A stretch of DNA of 64,000 nucleotides, from contig BLJB01000124.1 in assembly GCA_013423325.1 (NCBI GenBank), positions 186,296 through 250,295 on the forward strand. Direction: 5' to 3'. Both the position numbers and the translations under genes were made by a program. This stretch comes from Usnea hakonensis. Its lineage: Eukaryota; Ascomycota; Lecanoromycetes; Lecanorales; Parmeliaceae. Below, piece by piece: positions 11,602 through 21,807 of this stretch (within the stretch, counting starts at the first letter, position 1; each line of letters begins with the position of its first letter). The notes beneath the pieces are model-generated. The model did no database searches, was not told where the DNA came from, and saw only the letters and a list, made by a program, of their open reading frames with translations.

Positions 11602-14600
11602 GATGGAGGATGGAGAATCTTCTGCTGGCTTGCAACAAGACGGATCATCCGTCTCCCTTTATATAGCAGAGCTGCGTGGGGGATGGGGAAATCGAAAAAG
11701 GTTTGGTGGCTGAACTTAGGCGCGCGTGGGCTTGGGTTTTTTCCGGCCTGTCCCAATTCTGGTTGGAAATACTCTGGTAGCTTGCTTAACTCAGCATTTG
11801 CTCAGCATTTGCTCAGCGTAAACCTTTCTGCGATGTAAAATTATTAGTATAGATTTATAATACACATTTGGTAGTCAAAAATTAGTATGTGTAGACCCCG
11901 CTCGTTAGGCCCATCGCTTGTATACTTACGGTAAGAACTGAAAGATAAGGCTACCTTAGTGAGTTCGGGTACAAAGGACGACGTCGACGTGTGGTGGTGG
12001 TGGTAATGGAAGGATTGAAGCTGTCTACAACGTACGTCAGATAAGCACAAGCCAAGTCCTTACTATGGCCGCCCCTCAACTCGCAGCATGAATTCCTCAT
12101 ACGGTGAATGGAGGGTCAGTATTGAATCCTGTGGCAAATGCCGTCTTGTAGGTCGCGAAGGCTGTAAAACGATTGGCGGTATCGTGTCACTTCCAAGAAT
12201 GCTTTCGCACATAAGGCATTATAGCTCTCTCATTGAAAAGATGATGGATTCTAAGATCAAAGTACGTATTAGTGTGTCATTTATCTTACATCTTTGGATA
12301 TCTGAGAAATATCCGAAATGTACCTGTATATAAGCTTGAGAAAATCTAGGTAGAACCACCACGTGGCTCGTGACTGTTAGCGACATCGGCCGGTTTAGAT
12401 GATGAATGAGACTGCCTGCTATTCTAGATCTATCCAGTTAAATTTACCATCGTTCTCCTCTCAAGAAACCAATGTCATCGTATTCTCGGCTTGTGCATGA
12501 CTCCAAGATAAAGTTAGGCCCCGATCAATATGTCGAAGGCCTTGTCTAATACAGCAAGACAGGCACTCGACTATTCTTAGAATGACATCTTCCGGGAATT
12601 CAGACTTATCAGAACCAGAGGGGTACCGGTCTTGGCTCGTCCACAGAGCCGCCAGTCTTGCCAGGGTGCCCGTCGTAGTCTGCCTTACTACGACGGACTT
12701 GTTGTGATATGCTATAACCTCTGGGTTCGGGTGGCCGACGCCCTCTAAAACACCGACAGATTAGAGATCTGGAATTTGACGGCAGTAATCTGTCTGGAGA
12801 CAGCAGACTCTACCTAAGGAATTTACTATTGACAGAGCTAGCTCTCCTGGGCCAACCCAACAGATTGAACCTTGACTGCCTCTGAGGCGGAAAGCTGGGC
12901 TAGGCTGAGTAGGTTGACCCTCGAGAAGAGAGGGCTAGAGCGAGGCAGGGTCAAGAGGGATTTGGGCTAAGCCAGCTTCCGCCTTGCACGGTGCGAAGAT
13001 GTACTAGCCCAGAGTAGTTAGTATAAGCTGGATCGAGATGATTGCCTGCATTAGCGCTTTGCGGAATGCATCGAGGGCCGGAATTGAGTACGTACCTCTA
13101 AATGTATGGATCACCAGTCACCGTGCTTACTCAAGAGCGAACGGCAAGTTGACTATAGATAATTCAAGATATGATGTAATTGCCTCAACAAATTGGCTCT
13201 GCCCTGCAAAAGTATCTTGATGATGCTGCTCTAAAACCTTTAGGTTGGTTGATTGGTTGACTGATTGATTGGTTGTACGCTGCACAGTTGTGGTGCTTAA
13301 AGCTGTGAAACAGTGAACACAGTGTGCAAGCTCACTGCGTCTACACGGACTTTAAATTCGTGTACCGTGAAGGTACAGAGAAGGGAATAAGAAAATATCA
13401 TAATATATATCAAACATCGTGATCACGCCCCCATTTTGAGGAGTCATTGAGCGCATGCGGAAGGGGCATAAGTGGATGACGACGTTCCTAGTCGATGATC
13501 TGCTCTTTTCATCAAGTATTGCGCGTCTTGAGCAACATCTCACACCGACTTATCAGGCGACCATCGTTGATTGAAAGTCCTTGCACTCAGTGACCCTCGA
13601 ACCACTGTCTCTCCTTCAGAACAGGATCCTTATCAGCCATACCAAGAATACAGACCAGTCACTCCGAACTATAAAAGCAAACCTCAAAACCACCTCCACT
13701 GTGGTCATTGCGCGCCGGCTAGAGAAGGCAATGAAAATGCAAGGATTTTCGCGTACGGTTAGCTTCTTAATGTTTATCCAAGACGAGGTACGACACTTCT
13801 CCAGGAAGAAATCGCGTCACACTCTGGACATGTCTTGTCTAGAGCGAGAATATCAAGGTGAAATGCGGAGTCTATAAGGCTTCTTGATGCGGAACGTAAT
13901 GCGAAGAGACTTCTCAGCAAACCGGCAGCATCAACTTCTTGGCCCCTAAAAAATTCAATCATGAGCTCGTGTACTTTACCGAAAGCTTCCCTGCAAGCCT
14001 TCAGGTTCGGTTTATGGTACCTAGTGACAACGCTTGGACTGATATTCGAACAGGAAAGCTTAACCTATCGTAGGTGACTAGGTGCGCAAGATTGCGAGAG
14101 ATTCAGCTGCCGAGTAACCTCTAACGCTGATGCTGTTTCACGAAGAGTCTTCATCGTTGCCCGAAGGTGGGAGACAAAAGTCTCTGCCGATACCTCCGAC
14201 GCTATTGCGGGGAAAGTAGACAGGGACAAAACTCTCCTACCCTCGGCCTAGCTTGAAGACCTTGATCTTGACTGGTGATGCTGTCAGAGCCTTACTAAAG
14301 CTTGGTAGGGTGTATCGAAAGTCGAACGCTATCAAATTTTCCGTGCGAATGCGCCGTGACTCAGATACCAATGTGATTTGTTACGATGTAAAAAAGCTTC
14401 GAGAAAGCCCTGGAAGTCTTGACATCTTTAGGTCTTGAGGAAAATATAATTTGTTTTTCGACATAGTTCCGATATGCTGACATAGATTTGGCCACGGCAA
14501 GGGTGAGATTTTAAGATCATATCAGGTTCAATTCCTAATGGCGCTGATCCAATGGTGCAGTGGGTCTATTGTACCCTGGCGCTGCCATTACTTCAGGTCG

Positions 14601-14717
14601 TTCCCGATTGGTCAAAATTGGTTCGAATTCCCCTGGGTTTCGTCCTCGGAAGTTTTTCGTTGGTTCGAGTTCCGTTCCGGGCGGACGACTGTTGTGTGGG
14701 TCGTGTTTGCGGAGGTT
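11602..14717. other. Gene-poor 3.1-kb stretch
   Basis: Apart from the NmrA promoter at its left end, no gene is supported; all frames are short. It holds a perfect 10-bp-arm hairpin at 12670-12696, crossed imperfect inverted repeats at 12871-12983, and a run of TTGGTTGATTG-like units near 13242-13275. It may contain decayed genes or transposons, but none could be identified. Confidence 0.5.
11659..11666 (-). promoter_or_regulatory. Probable TATA box of NmrA-like gene
   Basis: TATATAAA on the minus strand, about 58 bp upstream of the ATG at 11601, followed by a purine-rich segment. The spacing leaves a short leader, which is compatible with fungal promoters. Confidence 0.45.
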
Positions 14718-15096
14718 CTAAGATCGAATTAGATTCGATTTCTCATGGCGCGGATCCAATGCTGGAGTTGGCTTTATTATTTCGTGCATGTTGGGAGAGG
14801 CTGGCTGGTACTCGAGCCAATATCGGACATTTTGTTCGTAGACGGTATCATCTTTAGAGTCTATGATTTCACCGAAGAGGACACGATTCCTCTTTTGGGT
14901 ATTGAGACAGCAGAGGGATTTCGGAGATGGCTGTGAGTCGCTCGAATTTTCTGACAGCGGTAGACACTGGAATGACTTTGAACAAGAAGGGTGCAGCGAT
15001 GGCAGTAAGCTTGTTGAGAAGGCGAAGAGGCTCTAGGCACGTGTAATCGACGCCGTTGACGATGAATTTGAGCAGCTCTTGCTGGAGTGTCTTCAT
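14718..15096 (-). pseudogene. Decayed F-box protein relic
   Basis: The minus strand from 15096 encodes QQELLKFIVNGVDYTCLEPL and then RLLNKLTAIAAPFLFKV, matching the fungal F-box pattern (ELL..I...LDY..L..LRL..K...IA.P.LF) and the following RKFERLTAIS segment. The frame ends after 75 codons. In another frame the sequence continues plausibly (LFGEIIDSKDDTVYEQNVRY) down to a stop at 14718. A frameshift or a lost intron signal explains this better than chance. No remaining F-box-protein body is present. Moderate confidence in the F-box assignment, lower on the exact borders. Confidence 0.4.
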
Positions 15097-16116
15097 TGTA
15101 AAGTCTCAAGGATGACGTCGACTGAAAGGCAGTGAGAGTTCTCGGAAAAGATCTGAGCGGCACTAAGGGCGCCCGAGCGTGTCCTTGCTTTCGGTCGCTC
15201 GAGGACATTTTCATTTGGACATGACGATTGCCGTGCGGGGGGAAACATTAGCGTGGCTTTTATATTATTGTGTGAAGAGGGTTTGTACAACATATTCCCT
15301 CATAGTTACCCAGTACTCCGTATTGACCTGAGCCGTGGTATTATACGAGATCAAACGACAAAGGCCGCATTTAAAGCTGATGTGTTCACCATACAACAAT
15401 ATCGGCAGAATTCGGCTGTCACGTTGCGTAGCGCAAGACTGGCACGAAAACAATGCAAGATCGGGACACTTTCGCAGCCTTACTCTACAATTCGCCCTCA
15501 AAGCTGGCTTCGTTCCTTTTTACAATCACCAGGAACCTCACCGTGGCATGACATCCATTAAATAACAGTCTGAATCGTCACAGTAGAGCAAAGTAAGCTT
15601 TTCGAATACTAATCGGACCTCATGCAGCAGAGCCGAAACATCAAAGCGTGGTTCGCAAAAAGGAAGGAGGGTACAGAATTGGCCAAACTCGAGCAGTCGA
15701 GCGCTCGTAACTAAGTGAATACCCCAGGAATCTATGGGAAGAGTGAGCCTAACCCAATGTATAGGAGTTTGCTTGGGTATCATAAAGTCTCTTTACCGGT
15801 CAGACCGGTCTTCACCGACCCGTCATCACGCCCCGGAGCTATTATATAGACAAGTCCGTCGTTCGCCCAGTTTTACCACGAGCCCTCCAGCAGATTACCT
15901 CTTCTCTGCTTCTTTACCTGTGCTCGTCCTTTCGCGTTTCTACCTACACTTCGCCATTGATAGCGCTGGTGAACTCCCCAACTCATCCGTAACGTACCTC
16001 GATTCTGCGTTACACAACTGTAAGAACTGCTTACGGCACGCAAGACGAATGCTTAAGAAGCTCACAGCATTCTCAGAGTCAGTAAATAGATAAATAAGAT
16101 TGTGTTGGCATCGGCT
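15097..16116. other. Intergenic, upstream of F-box-like gene
   Basis: No supported gene. The segment nearest 16116 is CT-rich with a TATATAG-like sequence near 15843, consistent with the promoter and leader of the next gene. Confidence 0.4.
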
Positions 16117-16871
16117 ATGGCTACAACGCCCACGCTCCTGAAACTTCCCTTGGAGATGCGTCATCATATGTATTCCTACCTGCTTCCCATGACGGCCAAC
16201 ATCAACATGGTTAGAGATAATATGGATGGACCGCTGAAGAACAGTTTATTTCGTGTCTGCCGTGACATCTCAAGTGAAGCATTCAATTACTACTACTCCA
16301 CGAACTCCTTCCTTCTTGACTTGACGGAGCCCACGTACGCGCCAAATAGATTCCACAGCGGCACCACAAGTCTTCTGAAGTACATCCGTCCTATCCAAAC
16401 CCTTCAGCTGGTCATTGGAGAGTCCTTCTCTCCAGAAGAGGATCCTGGTTCTCTCTCCGAATACGATCGAGAGCAGTTCGACTGGTTCCTTAAGACCCTC
16501 CAAGAAGCCAATAAGAATGCCAAAGGCCTGTGGCTCAGGGAACTCATCGTGCTAGACCACTGCGTCACATTCGCCGTGGAGCCAGTAACCCCTATAATCG
16601 TCGAGAGGGCACAGAGGAGAAGGGATGTCTTCGCCGTGCTGCTGGAGCCTGTCAAGAGCAAGATTCGCCACATCAAGATCGAAAGTCGTGCGCTGTCCCA
16701 GGTCCGAAAAATGGATGTCGCAAGTGCTTCAATGATGGGTAGGTAGCACAAGCCCGCGGGCACACCCAGATTCTATCAGATACACCCACCAATCTAACAA
16801 ATTCTCCAACAGAACCGCTTTGGGACACCGTCGTCGGTTTCACCAAAATGGATTCCGGCAAATCCCCCTGA
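16117..16871 (+). CDS. Short F-box-like fungal protein
   Basis: Two exons, join(16117..16738,16813..16871), 226 aa. The opening TPTLLKLPLEMRHHMYSYLL is the LP.E.R..IY.YLL type of F-box-like motif common in expanded fungal families, followed by a conserved CRDISSEAFNYYYSTNSF block in which aggregated local-state terms (CR.IS.EA..YYY..N.F) are typical. The 74-bp intron (GTAGGT ... AACAG) adds a 19-residue tail ending GKSP. The ATG at 16117 is chosen because upstream codons in frame are GTG and TTG only. Without the usual long C-terminal body it may be a substrate-adaptor fragment or a short family member. The proline-rich frame downstream (to about 17275) is treated as noncoding. Confidence 0.7.
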
Positions 16872-17509
16872 AGATCACTCCTCACCAAAAACGCCGGGAG
16901 GAGGATGCCACACAGCAGCCAGAAAGGACACAAAGTCTCTACTTGCGCAAGGTGATGAAACGAGCAAGCGCAAACCCAGCAAAGTGGTCGGAACCCATCC
17001 CTCCGATCAGCTTCCGCCACACCGCTAGATCACAGCCCTCCGCCGAGATAGCATCGCCGATACCGCTACCAGACACCCAGGAAAATCCCACTCACAGCAA
17101 ACATCGACTCCACGCTCTCACGCCTCGATCCTCCCCCCTCCCCCATACTAACCCACCTTTAAACCCCCTCAATAACCGTACCCTCCAGAGCGACTCCACG
17201 CCCTCACCCCTCGACACTACCAAATCCACCACCTCCACCACCACCACCACCAGCCAGCCCTCCAAACCACAATAACCATAACCTCTTCCACAACACCCAT
17301 AATACACCACCCACAACCATCATCCGCATCACCACAGAACATCCTCCCCCCCACACTTTCCCTCAAACCCAACGTCCCAATCCCCCAACAAGAACGATCT
17401 GGAACGGACGACGCTGGATATCTGATTGATTACCTTGCTGTTACTGTTGAGAAGTGTATGATAGCTTGAGAAAGGTATACGCGAGGGCTTATCACGCTGG
17501 TAGCCTATC

Positions 17510-17513
<4 letters not shown>

Positions 17514-17544
<31 letters not shown>

Positions 17545-17559
17545 TGTGTGTGTGTGTGT
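17514..17559. repeat. Compound (GA)n-(GT)n microsatellite
   Basis: About 14 GA units run directly into about 9 GT units. Confidence 0.95.
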
Positions 17560-17638
17560 ATGTGAGTGCATGAGCCTTATCATGATCGATTGAGGTTTTG
17601 AGACGGTATTTCAGGCGAGGATGGTGGAATAGAAAGCC

Positions 17639-17702
17639 GAGGAGGAGGAGGAGGAGGAGGAAGAGGAGGAGGAGGAGAAGGAAGAGGAGAAGGAGGAAGA
17701 AG
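17639..17702. repeat. GGA/GAA-rich microsatellite
   Basis: About 64 bases of imperfect GGA and GAA triplets, all purine on the plus strand. Confidence 0.95.
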
Positions 17703-18089
17703 TATGCTTATCGATACTTATAAGTGGGCTGGTGTATATACCGAATACCATAGTCTACAAGTATCGATCTTGTCGAACATTTCTAGTAGACATGGTATCC
17801 ATCACTTACGCACAAGAAAATCTTACGCGATCAATGCTACACTGCTTGTATTTCCTTGCTTGAAGCCCGTCTTGCGTAATATATAAAGGGGTGGTGAATA
17901 TAAACCAAGCGGAAAATCCTAGCATAAGTCATTCATGTCGCAGCCCACCAAAGTGCCGCCCTGCCAGCCTATTAAAAAGCCAACGTTGCAAACCAGCCTT
18001 CCAAGCCGGCTTTCCCAATCCCACATCTCGACGCCAGCCAGCCAATCCAAACGCCTTCACTCCCCATATCTCCATCCCTTGCTTTTCAC

Positions 18090-18945
18090 TTAAAATTTCG
18101 ACAACCGGTTCTCCCTCATACGCGCCGGCGGCGGCTGGTTCACTCCCCTCACTTGTTCCTTGGCTTTCCCCTTGTCTCCCGGCGCGCCAGCACCTCCCAC
18201 CGCCGTGCCGGATCCGTAGTAGCCCAGGTCGTGCACGCTCTGGCCCGGTCCCCACGTCGTCATGTCGACTCTTGAACCGAGGGCCCATTGGGCTTCGCGC
18301 TTGCGGTGGTAGCGGCGGTGGAAGAACCATCCTCCAACTGCGAGGGCGGTGAGGCCGATTATGAGGATGATGAGCATGACGACCCAGCGCCAGTGGGTGC
18401 TCATCCTGGAGAGGGTATTGAGTTAGCGTGTGAATGAGGCGGAGTTTGCAGGCTTTGGCTTACCAAGGTCCTGGGGTGGGATTTGTAGAGCTGTTCGAAT
18501 CCTGTTGACTTGTAGTGGTTGCGCTTGCGTGTGGGGCACTTGTCGCAGTTGATGTGGTCGGGCCTGGCGCAGCGGGGGTGGACGTTGTGGAAGTACCACC
18601 GGCCAAAGCTCCGAAGTTGGGCGCGCTTTTCCCGGCGTTGGGACACACGCCTTGATACCACTTTTGAATGGACAACATGTCTGCTGATGAACATGAAGGG
18701 CAGACTCCTTGGACGGCGGCGCTGGAGTATAGGGAAGTCAGGAGGGCGGATTGACAGAAGCATGATTCGTAGATTTGGTCACTGGTGACTGGTGCTAGCG
18801 GTGGTGTACATGATGATGCGGCATTGGTGAGCATGGTACATTGTGAAGCACAGGATGGAAGGTTGGATGCGAGGAGATTGACTGTTTGGGCCGAGATGAA
18901 GCGGGGGAGGAGGGAGACGATGGAAGCGAGGATGAAGGACCTCAT
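18090..18945 (-). CDS. CFEM-like cysteine-rich single-pass membrane protein
   Basis: Two exons, complement(join(18090..18405,18464..18945)), 265 aa. Residues 1-19 form a signal peptide (cut near ISAQ). The ectodomain holds eight Cys at 32, 36, 46, 62, 64, 82, 85 and 101, including a CxC pair, spaced much as in fungal CFEM/DUF7707-like domains. A Ser/Thr-rich stalk (about 115-160) follows. The 58-bp intron falls just before a transmembrane helix (WVVMLIILIIGLTALAVGGW) with a basic stop-transfer sequence (HRRYHRKRE). The cytosolic tail contains MTTWGPGQSVHDLGYYG, a stretch I recognise as conserved in this fungal family. Likely a plasma-membrane protein exposed to the wall. CFEM domains bind haem or act in adhesion, but whether this one does is inference. 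Confidence 0.85.
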
Positions 18946-20075
18946 TGTGAGCGAGCGGGAACAAGGTGAGCGAATGGGTTGTACAGAAGGTGATTGATGG
19001 TGACGATAAGGTCAAAATGATGGTGATGAAAAGCGCATCAAGACAAGATTGATCGAATTGAAGAATGAAATGCCGTTGATGGATTTTGCCCGAATAGCTC
19101 GTATGTGTTGGAATTGGATCGTGTTGGTTGGAGCGGCTCAAAGGCTGAGAGATTGGGAAAGAGCGACGTGTAAAGGACAAGGAAGTCCCTTAAAGTACCT
19201 TACCTTACCTTACTTACCTAGGGAACCCCCCAAGACTTTAGAGCGGGGCCGTCAACCTTGCCGGTTTCAGCTAGCATAGCCTTGGCAATCCTGATTCAGG
19301 GGCTCGCCTAGTAAAAGTAAATAGATCCATGTCTCAGGAAGCACTGGACAAGACGAGTGCCATCAAGTTTCTAAGGTATATTTCTTTAGACTCATTATTG
19401 GCACCATTGTGGTAGTATTATGAGTACATTCTGCACTACCATTTTTTTTTTTGCATCGGGATTATAGGCGTAGCAGCCACAGATGAATCCCCATTTTGCA
19501 ACCGCGCTCATTGGTCTCAACGACAGCCAGGCCTTTGTACAACATCGACGCACCATTAATTAGAGTCATCTACTTGATTGAATCGTCGGCTTCCACCCAC
19601 GCTCTCAAGTCACACCACCCTCTGATGTCATTAAGAACCTCCTTAAGCTATCAGCGACATATCATTATCATCTTACGCTAACCATGCTCCTTGACTTATC
19701 AGAGTCTCATCCACTATTTGATGACGTTCTTATCTGCCGTCTTCTTTTGATGTTCTCCATTGTCGAGTTGATACCAGAATGTGAGTATAATGTCGGCCCA
19801 GGACGTCATCTATATCTCAACCGCCCGTTTTGGCGTTTTGCAAAGTATGTCATCAGAAGGGGGCTTCCCAATGCATGGCGAAGCATATGGGCATGCCGCA
19901 ATGATAACCAAAACGCCGAAATCTCGTTAGCCCCTTCTATTTTCATCTTCCAGAATGGACACCCCCAAGCTTGGCTAGTGTTAGGGGTATCTGTCCCCCT
20001 TCACACAAAGAGAGTCTCGTATGCTGAGCTGTATATCCTTGCTGACTTGCTGCTCTAGCCATTGGGTTGAGGCCA
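18946..20075. other. Intergenic with one weak ORF
   Basis: Contains the upstream region of the CFEM-like gene, a short direct repeat of ACCTT (about 19196-19216), a poly(T) run near 19445, and one plus-strand frame listed separately. Confidence 0.4.
19684..20058 (+). CDS. Hypothetical 124-aa ORF, uncertain
   Basis: Opens with an ATG in a good context (AACCATGC) and stays open for 124 codons (MLLDLSESHPLFDDVLICRL...). No domain, signal peptide or membrane segment is convincing, and no splice extension was found. It ends 18 bp short of the convergent secreted-protein gene. It may be a real small gene or part of a 3' region. Confidence 0.2.
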   Translation: MLLDLSESHPLFDDVLICRLLLMFSIVELIPECEYNVGPGRHLYLNRPFWRFAKYVIRRGLPNAWRSIWACRNDNQNAEISLAPSIFIFQNGHPQAWLVLGVSVPLHTKRVSYAELYILADLLL

Positions 20076-20732
20076 TCATGGAACATTCGTTTGGCTTGTC
20101 TCGAAAACGCCCCTTCTATTGGACAAGGACAGATTCGACAATTCGCCGCTGCCAAGTTGCTTGATTGTCAGTTTTCCGTAACAGAGCAAAAAGCGGCCCT
20201 CCCGGACGCCGAAAAAAAGCGACGCTGGACCATATATTCCCACCAGCCTCGCCATCTCATCCAAAGCGCACACTGCAAACTCGGTTGGCACCCTCGAGCC
20301 AAGAATTGTATCGCAAAACTCGATGGTCCACGACGAGTAGGACACGACGTCGACCATTGATTGCCGCGCGGTACTCGGAACGAGCCCTGGGATAGGGTAC
20401 TCAGATTCCAGATTGTCGCGAAACTCTCCAAGGAAGTCTTGCAGCGTATGTACCCTGATCGGCCACCTACTTTCAAAAACATTGATGGTGAAGAAAATCA
20501 GATTAGGGGTACTGAAGCGTGGATGTAGCACGATCTCGTATGGCGCTGACGGCCAAGGAGCGTATGTTATGTTTGCGAGATGCTCTGAAGCTGCTTCTAA
20601 GGAAGATTTGGTGACGTTCATGATGTCCGATGGGGCAAGTAGATTCACCGATGGGGGTGTATTAAGTGCAGCAGACATTGAGGCGGGGAGAGCTGCGAGG
20701 GCCAACAAAGGAAGACACCTCAAGAACACCAT
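20076..20732 (-). CDS. Secreted protein of unknown function
   Basis: Single exon, 218 aa. The N-terminus MVFLRCLPLLALAALPASMS is a strong signal peptide with Ala-rich cleavage region. The mature protein has sequons (NVT, NIT, NLS) and few Cys (two in the middle: FCDTIL and AVCALDE). No enzyme motif is visible. It shares the general build and an EGRFLL string with the secreted protein at 8.3-9.1 kb, too little to claim homology. The last 30 residues look less protein-like, so a missed 3' intron is possible. Confidence 0.6.
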   Translation of the reverse strand: MVFLRCLPLLALAALPASMSAALNTPPSVNLLAPSDIMNVTKSSLEAASEHLANITYAPWPSAPYEIVLHPRFSTPNLIFFTINVFESRWPIRVHTLQDFLGEFRDNLESEYPIPGLVPSTARQSMVDVVSYSSWTIEFCDTILGSRVPTEFAVCALDEMARLVGIYGPASLFFGVREGRFLLCYGKLTIKQLGSGELSNLSLSNRRGVFETSQTNVP

Positions 20733-21807
20733 TTCGGCGTCAAGATACGAAATTTCACAAAACTTGTTATGCTCTTAGAGATGCGACAGAACAACAATCA
20801 AGCTTTGTGGGCGCAGAAAGTATTGGTACTGCTTACCCTTTAAGGTAAGAATGACAGCGTAGAGACTTGAGAAGAATCTTTGAGGTGGGAAGGACATAAC
20901 ATGCCCACGACATATATTTGGGATCCCGATCCCAAAACCTGAGCTGACGGCAAATTCCAACGCCGGCAGAACAACATAGCGCACGTCTGTGCGCCAGCGG
21001 AAGCGCGTTTCAGAAGATAATTCGGTAGTGAGATGCCGAAAGTACTCTTACTGCCGCCAGCTTCAGTACGATTGTGGCTTAGCACATTTTCAGAGCGAGA
21101 CAAAGACTACACAACAAACCGTCTTCCGATCTTTAAGAACGTCAAACAAGGATTGATAACTCCGTACGGAGTACTCGATCCAGTATTGTGGCGGATGATG
21201 ACTGACCATAAGTGCTGGGATTTTACATACCTCTCGAAAGTGTTTTTCGCGTCTAAAGACCGTGGGTACATAGGCAGATGATGGCCCAGTCGGGGTCTTT
21301 TCAATAGCAGGAAGGAAGTGAATTGTACACAAGTCGAATTTCTCTCACTTCGTTGATAAGAATATCGAATCATCTATGGAAGTCGCTACATCTCGCCGCC
21401 ATTGCTCTGTCTGTTCCTCCACAAACTTGGCAAGAACCATAGCTTGATCTCACAATGAGAGTGTCGCCATGGCTCTGACCTGTCAAAGACTGACCGTCAA
21501 CCTCCCTACGAGAATCACATACATACAATATAGCATCCGATGAGCGTCTTGTACAGATGAAAGTAATCTAGTCTTTAAGTCATGGTGTAAGGAAATCATG
21601 AAAGAAGGGAACCATTGCCAAGACTTCAGAGATAAGATAAGATCCGGCGCCCTAATCACGGGCCGGGCAGCCTTACCTTATGCAATTTAAAGGCTATTGT
21701 TGTTCCTTCTGAATTGCAGCCCACGTTGCTTCTGTCACCAATTCCAAGTACATGACCTCAGAAAGTGAGATTCTGGTGAAGTGCGATTTGAAGAATCAGC
21801 TTTGAGC
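20733..21807. other. Intergenic, divergent promoter region
   Basis: Lies between the divergent secreted-protein and amino-acid transporter genes. Contains a perfect 14-bp palindrome ACTCCGTACGGAGT at 21159-21172. No gene is supported. Confidence 0.4.

Larger units (their letters stand above)
16872..18089. other. Intergenic with microsatellites
   Basis: Holds a C-rich low-complexity stretch (about 17100-17300), a dinucleotide array and a GGA-rich array, plus an orphan TATATAAA near 17880 on the plus strand with no gene behind it. Confidence 0.5.

Noticed and set aside
16820..17275. 151-codon frame after the F-box-like gene
   Set aside because: Only reachable through an intron of about 31 bp, too short; sequence is low-complexity Pro/Thr/Ser.
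17891..18352. Plus-strand frame opposite the CFEM-like gene
   Set aside because: Shadow of the well-supported minus-strand gene.
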